Source: Candidatus Termititenax persephonae (GTDB taxonomy: Bacteria > Margulisbacteria > Termititenacia > Termititenacales > Termititenacaceae). From it: 51,678 bases of DNA. The translations under genes were made by a program, and so were the position numbers. The stretch is taken from the NCBI GenBank assembly GCA_003864475.1, contig BGZO01000007.1, positions 1-51,678 of the forward strand, in the 5' to 3' direction. The notes under the pieces were generated by a model. That model searched no databases and was not told the DNA's origin. It worked only from the letters and a program-made list of their open reading frames with translations. Positions within the stretch are counted from its first letter, which is position 1; the number at the start of each line of letters is the position of its first letter. Shown here piece by piece: positions 37,834-46,945 of the stretch.

Positions 37834-39933
37834 ATGGCGCAAATGACACTAAACAATGCTTTGGCAAAAATAAAAACTGATATTGGCGACGACGCGATAG
37901 CATCAGGCGCGCTGACGGCCACGGACATAGCCACGGCTAAAATCGCGCTGACCAAAGGCGATGCGACAGTAATAAATATCTCCCTGTCGGACTTACAAAA
38001 TATCCTGCTCAAACGCTCCGCGACGCACGCCAACGGGTCAACCAATTTAAACAACAATGACAATAACGACGGCTTTTCCGCACTGTCTACCGAAACTGAC
38101 ACCAACTCCATAGGCGGTTTAGAAACCAACTCCGAAGCGGATAATCCAGTAGTGGCCGGAATGTATCTAAAACATAACGTAAATACGGACGACAATGTGC
38201 GGATATTGCTCATGAATAACGGCACGACAAAAGAGGCTTATTTGCTAAAGAATAAAGCCGTACCGACAACAAGAAATGCTATTGCCCCGAACGACAAACT
38301 TGTTAATCTGGGAGAAATAAATACCCTGATCGCTACGGCCTTGTCCACTTTTTCGGACGGCGGTTTGAAAACTCCGGTGTCGCTGGATAAAGAGAGCAAC
38401 CTGCCGGATATAGCGACAGCGGAAAAAGGCGATTATTATGTTATTGCCGACATGGACGTAAAGTCTCCCGACGTGCAGAAACAAGGCCGCGCCTGGTACA
38501 ATCCCGATGAAAGCACCACGGACTGGCAGAAAATAGTTGACTTGGTGCAAGCCCCTGACGACGAAACCATCGTGCTTAACGAGGATAGCCAGTTAGCAAT
38601 TAGCGAAGATTTGGTAGACCTTATCGATGGCGCGGTGCAGGGAAGCCAGATAGACACGTCCGAACCCACCGCAAGCAGCACGGACAATCAACTTACATCG
38701 GCTAAAAGATTATGGGAAATGTTCGGCGCGGCATTATCGACGCTGACCACAACAGCAAAAACGGTGGTGGGTGCGATAAATGAGTTGGTGTCCGGCAAGG
38801 CCGACAAAGTAACTTCTGCCACTTCCGGCAATTTTGCCGGACTGGACAGTAACGGTAATCTTTCGGACAGCGGTAAAAAGACAGCGGACTTCGCCACGGC
38901 ATCGCAAGGAACGAAAGCGGATAACGCGCTTCAGCCAGTAACAAACCCGACAGCAGGTAATTTTGCCTCGTTGACTTCGGGCGGAGCGGTGCAGGACAGC
39001 GGCGCAAAGACATCTGATTTTGCCACCGCCGCGCAGGGGGGGAAGGCCGACACAGCCGTACAGCCTGCGGACTTGGCTTTTAGCCCAATCCCTGCCGCCC
39101 TGCTCACCGCTTTATACGCCGAGGGATTTAACACTTCAGCTTCCGGCAACGCCCTTGCCGCCGCGCTAATCGCGCTGGCCAACAACAGCCAGTATTCAGG
39201 CTATGTGAATTTCGAGACCAAGACCGGCATGAATTTGCCCAACACGACCGGCACGGGATTTACCGGCACGCTCAAATTGTACAAATCCATAACCGGCGCT
39301 TACGTCCGCGCGGAATTATTTATGGAAGGCGACAGAACGACCATATCCATAGCAGGAGCGTGGGAGTGCAAATGGCTGATAACTAGCGGCAACGCTAACC
39401 TGCAAACTTTAAATGCGTATTCCCCTAGAGGCTGGACTAACTTAATGCCGCCAACCAGCATAATAAACCCCTCGATAATTTGGCGCGACGGGACAAAATC
39501 CAATTTATTTACTGTCAGCCAGACAGCGGCTAATGTCGTATCTTTTGCTTACACGGCTGGTTCTGCGTGGGCGATCAATACTGCCGGTACTGCGATTTCC
39601 TTTCCGCTGTTTCAGGCAGGCACTGTAATTTATGATTTGCAGGGCATAAATGATATAACGCTAACCACCTCGACGTTCACTTTTCAACCCCTTTTAATTG
39701 GCGCGGCTATAACAATAGGCGTTCGCATCACACCTACAAATGGCTTGGAGTGGTGTTACAGTATTGACGAGCCAACTGTTTTTAGGAATATTGCGTTTCA
39801 AAAATTTATACCAGTTTGTATTATCGACCAGTCCAGCATATTAGTTCCTTTTGACAATTATGTTAATCGCTGGACGGCAAACGCGGCTCACACTCTGACC
39901 TACTTTTCAGCGCAAGTGAATACCCTGACGTAA
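37834..39933 (+). CDS. Phage tail-fibre-like protein
   Basis: Internal repeats TSGNFAGLDSNGNLSDSGKKTADFATASQGTKADNALQ / TAGNFASLTSGGAVQDSGAKTSDFATAAQGGKADTAVQ; start at MAQMTLNNALAKI. Confidence 0.65.
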   Translation: MAQMTLNNALAKIKTDIGDDAIASGALTATDIATAKIALTKGDATVINISLSDLQNILLKRSATHANGSTNLNNNDNNDGFSALSTETDTNSIGGLETNSEADNPVVAGMYLKHNVNTDDNVRILLMNNGTTKEAYLLKNKAVPTTRNAIAPNDKLVNLGEINTLIATALSTFSDGGLKTPVSLDKESNLPDIATAEKGDYYVIADMDVKSPDVQKQGRAWYNPDESTTDWQKIVDLVQAPDDETIVLNEDSQLAISEDLVDLIDGAVQGSQIDTSEPTASSTDNQLTSAKRLWEMFGAALSTLTTTAKTVVGAINELVSGKADKVTSATSGNFAGLDSNGNLSDSGKKTADFATASQGTKADNALQPVTNPTAGNFASLTSGGAVQDSGAKTSDFATAAQGGKADTAVQPADLAFSPIPAALLTALYAEGFNTSASGNALAAALIALANNSQYSGYVNFETKTGMNLPNTTGTGFTGTLKLYKSITGAYVRAELFMEGDRTTISIAGAWECKWLITSGNANLQTLNAYSPRGWTNLMPPTSIINPSIIWRDGTKSNLFTVSQTAANVVSFAYTAGSAWAINTAGTAISFPLFQAGTVIYDLQGINDITLTTSTFTFQPLLIGAAITIGVRITPTNGLEWCYSIDEPTVFRNIAFQKFIPVCIIDQSSILVPFDNYVNRWTANAAHTLTYFSAQVNTLT

Positions 39934-39943
39934 GGAAAATGAA

Positions 39944-40213
39944 ATGGACATCTCGGACATCATCAATTACATCGTTACCATTGTCGGTCTGGGCGCGTCC
40001 TTTGTCAGCATTGGTGTGTCCTACGGGTCGCTGAAAAACAAAGTTGAGCAGCACGCCGAGGACATCAAAAACCACCGCGAAAATATCGGCAAGCTGTTTG
40101 ATGCGCAGCGCGATGTGTCCACGCTCACCGCGAAGCTGGAAGGGCGGTTGGAAGTTATAGAGACCACGCTCAACCGCATAGCCGAAAAGATTGAGCGCGT
40201 GCTGGAGAGGTAA
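39944..40213 (+). CDS. Holin/XhlA-like single-TM protein
   Basis: N-terminal TM then coiled coil; directly before endolysin. Confidence 0.5.
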   Translation: MDISDIINYIVTIVGLGASFVSIGVSYGSLKNKVEQHAEDIKNHRENIGKLFDAQRDVSTLTAKLEGRLEVIETTLNRIAEKIERVLER

Positions 40214-40216
40214 ATA

Positions 40217-40624
40217 ATGGGCTACAGACCGCAACATTACAAGATACAGGAGCTGGTCAATCCGAAACTCCTATCGGAGTTTGGCGAGGCTAAATGCTGG
40301 GAAATGTTAGATGCTGATTTGCTTTACATGGCCGACGCTATAAGGGATAAGTACGGGGCTATCGGAGTTAATTATGGCGGCCTTGTGGACTGCGGCTTGA
40401 GGGACTGGCGCAACCCGACGACTGGAAGCAGCGCAAGCGCGCACTGCCATGGCAAAGCATTAGATTTACATATCTTAAACATTCCGCAGACAGTAGGGGC
40501 TTATGACAAAGTGCGCGAGGAGTTACTCGACAATGCTATGTTTTTGCGGCTCTGTTTTGAGACCGGCGTTAATTGGCTACACATCGACATAAATAATCGT
40601 GAATACCGGACGTTTAGCGCATGA
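40217..40624 (+). CDS. M15-type peptidase, probable endolysin
   Basis: SAHCHGKALDLHI and NWLHIDI zinc-ligand motifs. Confidence 0.8.
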   Translation: MGYRPQHYKIQELVNPKLLSEFGEAKCWEMLDADLLYMADAIRDKYGAIGVNYGGLVDCGLRDWRNPTTGSSASAHCHGKALDLHILNIPQTVGAYDKVREELLDNAMFLRLCFETGVNWLHIDINNREYRTFSA

Positions 40625-40782
40625 GCCAGATGGTGAGCGACTTTATCCGCAAGGAAGCGGAGAAAGACATGACGAAAAAGAAATTATCGGAACTTACGCT
40701 AGCGGATTGTTTGGCGGATAAGGCGGAGCGTCCGAGAAACTGGGAGATAAAAACAACTATTCAAAACGGGGGAAATGAATAG
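40621..40782 (+). CDS. 53-aa hypothetical protein
   Basis: ATGA overlap with the endolysin stop; MSQMVSDFIRKEAEKDMTKKKLSELTLADCLADKAERPRNWEIKTTIQNGGNE. Confidence 0.45.
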   Translation: MSQMVSDFIRKEAEKDMTKKKLSELTLADCLADKAERPRNWEIKTTIQNGGNE

Positions 40783-40889
40783 TTTTGTTATGGATTGTGA
40801 ATAATTGGCCGCGTGCCGTGGAACATTGATATAGGGTTTGTGTAATTTGCGTGAAATAACATTATGCTATAATGTTATAGGGGTTTACT

Positions 40890-41129
40890 ATGATAATCAA
40901 AAAAGATGCGCCCAAGGACAAAATGTTGTTAGAGTTTTCCAATGGCGACATTGAAAAGTTCAAAGATGTCATGGGAAAATACAACTTCAAGGATGAGCAG
41001 TCTTTGATAAGATTTGTTTTGAGTGTGCTGTTGGTTACAGAGGATAATGAAGTACAAATAAAAAAAGATGGTGTTTTTACGCCGGTGGTTCCCGCCAACC
41101 ACTCAATAAAAGGCGGCGAACATGTCTAA
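40890..41129 (+). CDS. Hypothetical protein
   Basis: ORF overlapping the next start. Confidence 0.5.
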   Translation: MIIKKDAPKDKMLLEFSNGDIEKFKDVMGKYNFKDEQSLIRFVLSVLLVTEDNEVQIKKDGVFTPVVPANHSIKGGEHV

Positions 41130-41466
41130 AAACCCAAAGGGCGTCGATAATTTTGAGCCCCTCAAAGAAATACAATCTACACTTGATAAAATAGTCCACC
41201 CTGACCAATTTGCTAAAGTATTCTGTAACGCAGCTAGAACGCAATCAAGTATTAAAGATTGTTTGAGTGAAACCATAAGAGACACGCTATTGAAAGACAA
41301 AAAATTTGATAAATATTTTGAAGATGCCGCTAAAAAAGTTATTAAGGAAGACAGGTATTATTTTTGGGTTAATTTAAGCCGCGGGTTTGAAAAGATTTTC
41401 CTAGTTGTTCTTGGAGCGGTTATTACTTTCGTTTTTAATCTGTTTTCTAAAAAACTAGGCGTTTAG
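41122..41466 (+). CDS. Hypothetical protein with C-terminal TM
   Basis: RBS aaaggcggcgaacATG; IFLVVLGAVITFVFNLF. Confidence 0.5.
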   Translation: MSKNPKGVDNFEPLKEIQSTLDKIVHPDQFAKVFCNAARTQSSIKDCLSETIRDTLLKDKKFDKYFEDAAKKVIKEDRYYFWVNLSRGFEKIFLVVLGAVITFVFNLFSKKLGV

Positions 41467-41538
41467 TTAATCAAGTTCTATATTTTCTAATAACAATCTC
41501 ACAAACCCTATTCAGTGAAAAAAATATAGGAGCAACTT

Positions 41539-41925
41539 ATGAGCATCTGGGCTTGCCCAAAGTGCAAAGTATTAACAAACACTCCCGTGTGCCAGAAGTG
41601 CGGGAGCGCGACGGAGCGTGTCGAGCAGCAAATATCCAGCGCGGATATAAGCAATTATACGCCCGTGTCGATAACGTACACCGAGCCGCCAAAGCCAGAG
41701 AATACGCAGGAGAAACCGCAAATGCTAAAAAAATACATCGCCGAAAGCCTTGACGAGATGACACCCAATAAGGTTGTTGGCTACATCATTGCCTTGTGTG
41801 GTGTTGTCGGATTTTTCATGCGGTTGGATTCCAGTATAGCGCAGATTTGTATACTTGGCGGCCTTGCGCTGTGCGGCATATCGGACAAAATAGATGCGGA
41901 TTATTACGGCAAAAAGGAGCAATGA
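41539..41925 (+). CDS. Zinc-ribbon membrane protein
   Basis: CPKCKVLTNTPVCQKCG; hydrophobic C-terminal half. Confidence 0.6.
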   Translation: MSIWACPKCKVLTNTPVCQKCGSATERVEQQISSADISNYTPVSITYTEPPKPENTQEKPQMLKKYIAESLDEMTPNKVVGYIIALCGVVGFFMRLDSSIAQICILGGLALCGISDKIDADYYGKKEQ

Positions 41926-42152
41926 TGTGGCAGATAATTATTTTAGTAATCCTTGGCGTTGCTGTATTTGTTTACATCAAATGCCGGAAAGGAAGCAAGC
42001 AGCATGATGCGGCAAAAAAGATTATTAGCGAGTTTAATTCTATGTCTGACGCTTCTAAATGGGAACTTGCTCGCGGCCTCGACAGCAGGATTAACGACGG
42101 CGGACGCTACAGAGGGGACACCGCCCAAAAGCCTGATCGAGATGCAACTTGA
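41922..42152 (+). CDS. Small N-terminal TM protein, possible inner spanin-like
   Basis: aaaaaggagcaATG; MMWQIIILVILGVAVFVYIKCRKG. Confidence 0.45.
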   Translation: MMWQIIILVILGVAVFVYIKCRKGSKQHDAAKKIISEFNSMSDASKWELARGLDSRINDGGRYRGDTAQKPDRDAT

Positions 42153-42294
42153 CGCTTATGCGGCGAAAGTAAGGTATGAGACGTTAGAGGAGATACAGGC
42201 GGACCGGATAAAGGATAAAGAAGCGCAAATACAGCGGCAATGGTGGCTGAATATTGCGCTAATTATTGCGCTGGGTTATGCGGCTGGAAAATAA
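42004..42294 (+). CDS. Small protein with signal-like N-terminus and C-terminal TM, out-of-frame overlap with 41922 gene
   Basis: ggaaaggaagcaagcagcATG; MMRQKRLLASLILCLTLLNGNLLAAS...WWLNIALIIALGYAAGK. Confidence 0.5.
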   Translation: MMRQKRLLASLILCLTLLNGNLLAASTAGLTTADATEGTPPKSLIEMQLDAYAAKVRYETLEEIQADRIKDKEAQIQRQWWLNIALIIALGYAAGK

Positions 42295-42310
42295 ATAAAG
42301 GAGTTTAATC

Positions 42311-42677
42311 ATGGCAGAAATAAGAAAGGCAAGATTATCTATATTTACAATGCAGGAGTGGCTTAATCCAACAGGCGCGGCATACAATCTTGATGGATGT
42401 TGGTGATAACGGCATTTACGGCGTGGCTATCGGTATTGATCCTGCTGATAATAACAGAATAGATATTCGCGTCAGTAACGGAGCGCAAAAATTCCGTGAA
42501 TTAAAATCAATGGCTCTTACGCTGGAAAATTTAGCCCCGTTATTAAATGGCGTATATCAGCGTGAACTTGTGGCCGGAAATAATATCACTAAAACAGAAC
42601 AAATACTAGTACAAACGGCAAACGAGGTTGGCCTATACGAGGATTTTGTAGTACAACTAATATCAACACATCAATAA
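42311..42677 (+). pseudogene. Hypothetical gene with +1 nt frameshift
   Basis: Good RBS and MAEIRKARLSIFTMQEWLNPTGAAYNLD, then the frame continues as DVGDNGIYGVAIG... if one G is removed from gatgGatg. Confidence 0.55.
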
Positions 42678-42740
42678 TAATCAGTAATATTTGCTAAAAT
42701 ATCCCGCATGGTATAGTATATCGACAGGGAGATAACCATA

Positions 42741-42908
42741 ATGCTTATATGCCCATACTGCAAGCACAAAATCAACAAAGCCGATATAGCCGCTTACCTT
42801 GGATCAATAACTAGCAAGCGCAAATCAAAAGCTAGCCGCGCAAACGGCAAACTTGGCGGTAGGCCAAAAGGCGCAAAAGATAAAGCCCCGCGTTTTCGCG
42901 GCAAATAA
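42741..42908 (+). CDS. 55-aa basic Zn-finger-like protein (MLICPYCKHKINKADIAAYLG...GGRPKGAKDKAPRFRGK)
   Basis: Read directly; not in the supplied ORF list. Confidence 0.5.
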   Translation: MLICPYCKHKINKADIAAYLGSITSKRKSKASRANGKLGGRPKGAKDKAPRFRGK

Positions 42909-43015
42909 TTTTAATTTTATTTTCTAATTTTTTTTTGCAAAAAACCTAAGAGCATTTCGGCAAACTTTTCTATAATTTACCTACAATGACCCTGGTCATC
43001 TTTACACCCCTTCCC

Positions 43016-43077
43016 AGGAGTGCTACAATCATTATGCCTATAATGACTGGCACTCCTATTTTTTTTAAAAGCCGCTG
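43016..43077 (+). terminator. Terminator with nested stems AGGAGTG...CACTCCT and CATTAT/ATAATG followed by T run
   Basis: Perfect arms and poly-T; a second hairpin AAGCCGCTG...CAGCGGCTT follows. Confidence 0.65.
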
Positions 43078-43332
43078 CTACTAACAGCGGCTTTTACATA
43101 TCACAATATAAGACTTTCAATTTAATCACCTACCTTTCTGCCAGTTAAAACAGAAATTGTCCCAAAAATAAAATTTAGAAAAGCCGGTACTGATAAAATT
43201 TGTGTTGAAATTGTTTGACATCTACACACAACCTTTCGTCGCGAGGCATTAGTCGGTGTAGGTGAAGATATTATATACAGTTAGCACCACAAATTTAACT
43301 TTTTAAAGCATATTATAGTGAACCAAATATAA

Positions 43333-43376
43333 AAACTTGATAACATATTGACAAATCAAGTTTGTAGTGATAAAAT
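43333..43376 (+). promoter_or_regulatory. Sigma70-like promoter TTGACA-17-TAAAAT with a 9-bp operator-like inverted repeat spanning the -35
   Basis: AAACTTGAT (43333-43341) / ATCAAGTTT (43355-43363); TTGACA 43348-43353; TAAAAT 43371-43376. Confidence 0.65.
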
Positions 43377-43383
43377 TCTCATC

Positions 43384-43542
43384 ATGAAAGCTTGGGGTGG
43401 AAAACGTAGGGGCGCAGGCCGAAAGAGGATAGACAGGGAATTACAAATTCCGAGGTCTATAGCGTTGAGCAACTTTTTATGGGGCAAGTTTAATAAACTC
43501 GGCGGTGTGGTATGGTTAAGAGAGTTTTTGAGAAAACAATAA
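43384..43542 (+). CDS. Small basic DNA-binding-like protein
   Basis: MKAWGGKRRGAGRKRIDRELQIPRSIALSNFLWGKF. Confidence 0.5.
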   Translation: MKAWGGKRRGAGRKRIDRELQIPRSIALSNFLWGKFNKLGGVVWLREFLRKQ

Positions 43543-43560
43543 AAAAAGAGGTTATGGGTT

Positions 43561-44355
43561 ATGAACGAATTAGAATTATTTGCTGCTTATATGTCCGGCA
43601 AGGGCTGGAAAGAAATAACAAAATATACTTATAAAATTATCATCAAAAATTTCATATCAAATAATCCTGACTATCGATATTTTGACAGCACAAAAGCCAG
43701 AAATTTAGTAAATGCCATACGGCAGACAAAGACACGTAAGACCACAAGGCAAATGGTAATTGTGTTCAAATACTTTTATCACTGTTTAGGACTTGATCCG
43801 CAAATATGGAATATCCGCATTGTGCCGGAGCGAAAAATACCAAAGCATTTATCACAAGAAAAAATCAACTGTATATTAGACAACATACAGGGTGAAGACA
43901 TTTACACAATAAGAGACAAGGCGATATATGAACTTATATATGCTGCAGGATTGAGAACTTCCGAAGTGCGAGACGTAACCATATCCGATATAAATTCAAA
44001 AGAAATGTACATAAAGATCGGCAAGAAACGCGCTTATTTTGGCAATAGGGCAAAAGAAGCAATAATAAAATATCTCAATATTAGAGAACAATTTAACCCT
44101 GTTAGCGAGCAATTATTTTTAAATGTACATGGCAAACCTATAAGCCGCCAAAAAATACTTTCAAGATTAAAAAAATATTCAGGCTCAAGCCCATTGGAGT
44201 TGCGAAATTCTCTAGCCGTGCATCTTTTTGATAATGGCGCGGATGCAAAATCGGTGCAAAAAATAATGCGCTATCGCAGAACTAATCATATAAATCGTTA
44301 TGTAGAATTAAGCAAGCCATTCAAAGACAAAATGTTAGGTTATGCGAGCCTGTAA
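43561..44355 (+). CDS. Tyrosine recombinase-like protein with degenerate catalytic residues
   Basis: Core-binding plus catalytic fold AAGLRTSEVRD ... SPLELRNSLAVHLFDNGADAKSVQKIMRYRRTNHINRYVEL; both usual His replaced. Confidence 0.75.
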   Translation: MNELELFAAYMSGKGWKEITKYTYKIIIKNFISNNPDYRYFDSTKARNLVNAIRQTKTRKTTRQMVIVFKYFYHCLGLDPQIWNIRIVPERKIPKHLSQEKINCILDNIQGEDIYTIRDKAIYELIYAAGLRTSEVRDVTISDINSKEMYIKIGKKRAYFGNRAKEAIIKYLNIREQFNPVSEQLFLNVHGKPISRQKILSRLKKYSGSSPLELRNSLAVHLFDNGADAKSVQKIMRYRRTNHINRYVELSKPFKDKMLGYASL

Positions 44356-44800
44356 ACATGAAGAAATAGAAAAAATTTTTAGAGATAGAGACGTGCCATC
44401 GGAAACGTTATACTATCTGGCTTTGTGTTATTACTCTGCTCTACGTGTATCTGAAGCATTAAATTATAACGGATCAGAGATAATAACCGGAAAAGGTGGC
44501 CATGAAAGATATGTTTATTTTAGTGAAAAAGCAGAAAAATATGGCGCAATTAAAAAACAGAAATTAACCAGATATGCTTTATGCAATAGATTATACCGAG
44601 TATCAAAGCGTATTCTCGGCTATAGAATTTCTCCGCATGATCTACGTCGTTCAAGAGCGACAACTCTTTACAAAAAAACTCAAGACATATTAAGCGTGCA
44701 AGCATTATTGGGGCATAAGGATACCGTTACGACCTTTCAATACATTGTTTATTCGGATAATGATGTAGAAAAAACGTACCGGATTTGTTTCAAGAGATAA
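44342..44800 (+). CDS. Tyrosine recombinase catalytic domain without core-binding domain
   Basis: SALRVSEAL, SPHDLRRSRATTL, ALLGHKDTVTTFQY; start overlaps the upstream gene by 14 nt. Confidence 0.8.
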   Translation: MRACKHEEIEKIFRDRDVPSETLYYLALCYYSALRVSEALNYNGSEIITGKGGHERYVYFSEKAEKYGAIKKQKLTRYALCNRLYRVSKRILGYRISPHDLRRSRATTLYKKTQDILSVQALLGHKDTVTTFQYIVYSDNDVEKTYRICFKR

Positions 44801-44958
44801 TTCTTAATTTCACGTGAAGCCTTATTTTATATGGCTTCCAGCGGTATTATAAATCACAAAAAAATAACACTTGACAAATGTTTATAATGTGTTATTTTAG
44901 ATGCGGAATTTTTGAGAAACACTATCGACCACTCTGACACCTCTCCGTGGAGCGCAAA

Positions 44959-45963
44959 TTATATCACAACTTTTTTCAGCGAATCTCCGCGGCTAAAATC
45001 CACATAACGGTCGATACTTTCTACCAATGATTCCATGCACAGCGCGCATTGGCCGGTTGGCTCGCTGATACAGCGTTTGCCCGGATAAATTTCGTAATTT
45101 TTTTTGTAAGGCTGCGGCGTGAAATTGGGCATAAGCACATTAGCGCCGGCTTGCAGTCCGTCCAGCCGGTAATCTTTGTCCAAACTGCCCAGCGCGGTTG
45201 TGGCCGGCAAATGCGCATTTTGGGTCAGTATCCGCGTCAAAGCGACACAACGCAAAGTCAGGTCTACGCTGCCGCGCGGCAGGTCTTTTAATTCCGTGGC
45301 CTGATGCGGTATGAGCGGCCCGATACCGATCATGTCGAAATCTCTGGAGGCAAAAAATAAAATATCTCCGGCCAGTATTTCCGGCGTCTGGTAGGGCAGG
45401 CCGACAATAATGCCGGAGCCGGTTTGATAGCCGAGTTCTTGCAGATCGCTAAGACAGCGCAGGCGATTGGCGAAACTCATCTTCGGGTGCAGCCGTTCGT
45501 ATAGCGCCGCGTCAGTGGTTTCGATTTTTAGCAAATATCTGTCCGCGCCGGCATCGTGCCAGAGTTTGTAGGTGTCCCGTGTTTTTTCGCCGACGGAGAG
45601 CGTGATCGACAAAGCGTATTTTGTTTTGAGCGCGCGGATTATTTCCGCCAGCCATTCCGGATCAAGCTCCGGGTCTTCGCCGGACTGCAGCACTATAGTC
45701 TGTATACCGCTGGAGCGGATCAGTCCGGCGGCCTGTATTATTTCCGCTTGGGTCATGCGATAGCGCGGCGTGTTTTTATTCTGCTTGTTAAGTCCGCAAT
45801 AAGCGCAGCTGCCCTGGCAATAACTGCTAAACTCTACAATGCCGCGCAGCAGCACGCCGTCGCCGCAGTATTTCCGGCGCGCCGCGTCCGCGCGCGCGAA
45901 AAGCTCCTGTATTTTTAGCCGGTCGTCTGTTTTTAAATATTCTAAAATTTCTGCTTTATTCAT
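44959..45963 (-). CDS. hydE: [FeFe] hydrogenase H-cluster maturation radical SAM protein HydE
   Basis: CQGSCAYCGLNKQN radical SAM cluster motif; GSGIIVGLPYQTPEILAGDILF, IGIGPLIPHQATEL. Confidence 0.85.
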   Translation of the reverse strand: MNKAEILEYLKTDDRLKIQELFARADAARRKYCGDGVLLRGIVEFSSYCQGSCAYCGLNKQNKNTPRYRMTQAEIIQAAGLIRSSGIQTIVLQSGEDPELDPEWLAEIIRALKTKYALSITLSVGEKTRDTYKLWHDAGADRYLLKIETTDAALYERLHPKMSFANRLRCLSDLQELGYQTGSGIIVGLPYQTPEILAGDILFFASRDFDMIGIGPLIPHQATELKDLPRGSVDLTLRCVALTRILTQNAHLPATTALGSLDKDYRLDGLQAGANVLMPNFTPQPYKKNYEIYPGKRCISEPTGQCALCMESLVESIDRYVDFSRGDSLKKVVI

Positions 45964-46835
45964 AATTTCAAAGCCCGTAAAGTATTTTGAAAATCCGGCG
46001 GCTCCGGAGCGGCGGCCTGCAAGATTTTGCCGCTGAAAGGATTGATAAAACGAACTGCTGCGGCATGCAGCATTTGACGCGGCGCTTGGCGGTAAACGGC
46101 ATTTTTTAGCGCTGCGGTTTGATAAATATTTTCGCCGAGCAGCGGAAAACCGGCCTGTGCCAGATGCGCGCGGATTTGATGTTTGCGGCCGGTGATGATT
46201 TGCGCTTCAAAATAACTGGCCAGCGCGTTAGTTTTGAGCACGCGTATTCTGGTTTCGGCGGACTGGCCGTCGATTGGCTGGTTGAGCGTAAATTTGGCGG
46301 AAAATTTTCTCAATAAATCGCCCTGCGCGATTCCGCGGTAATATTTCTCCACGCCAAATTTTTGAAAAACTTTGACGATTTCCGCAAACGCCGCTGCATT
46401 TTTGGCAAAAATAACCACGCCGCTGGTGTCTCTGTCGAGACGGTGCGCCGCGCGAATTTGCGGATTTTTTAAATCTTTTTGCAGGAGATTTTCCAGAGAA
46501 TTTGCCTGCGCGTTGACCAGCAGTCCAGCCGGTTTGTTTACTATTATATATTCGCTGTCTTCCGCGGCGACAACATAACGAACGCTTCGATTTCCACCGG
46601 CTGTTCTGCTTAACTGGCGCTGAGCAGCGTGGACATTGAGCGAAGCCGAAATGTCCGCTGTTGTTTCCACCGCATCGCCGGGTTTCAATTTGTATCCCGC
46701 GATCCAGACGCGCTGCTGATTGACAAAAACTTTTTTGGCGTCAAGCAATTTTTTGGCCTGCGTCGCGGAGATGCCCAAACTCTGCGCCAAAAAATCTTTG
46801 AGCAGACCGGCGCGTTTGACTGTAAATCTTGGCAT
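45960..46835 (-). CDS. RluA-family pseudouridine synthase
   Basis: S4-like N-terminus; AAHRLDRDTSGVVIFAKN; ITGRKHQIRAHLAQAGFPLLGE. Confidence 0.9.
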   Translation of the reverse strand: MPRFTVKRAGLLKDFLAQSLGISATQAKKLLDAKKVFVNQQRVWIAGYKLKPGDAVETTADISASLNVHAAQRQLSRTAGGNRSVRYVVAAEDSEYIIVNKPAGLLVNAQANSLENLLQKDLKNPQIRAAHRLDRDTSGVVIFAKNAAAFAEIVKVFQKFGVEKYYRGIAQGDLLRKFSAKFTLNQPIDGQSAETRIRVLKTNALASYFEAQIITGRKHQIRAHLAQAGFPLLGENIYQTAALKNAVYRQAPRQMLHAAAVRFINPFSGKILQAAAPEPPDFQNTLRALKL

Positions 46836-46945
46836 GGCCTGGATTATACCACTGCTGAATTTGCGGCGCGCTGATTGTCATTTTAGAGGAAATATACTAT
46901 ATTACCAAAACTTAATTGTCCGCAAATCCGGAGGTAATTACAAAA

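Noticed and set aside
44861-44898. Canonical dif (XerCD) site
   Set aside because: The arms do not match the dif consensus and the 18-nt gap is too long for a standard 6-8-nt central region.
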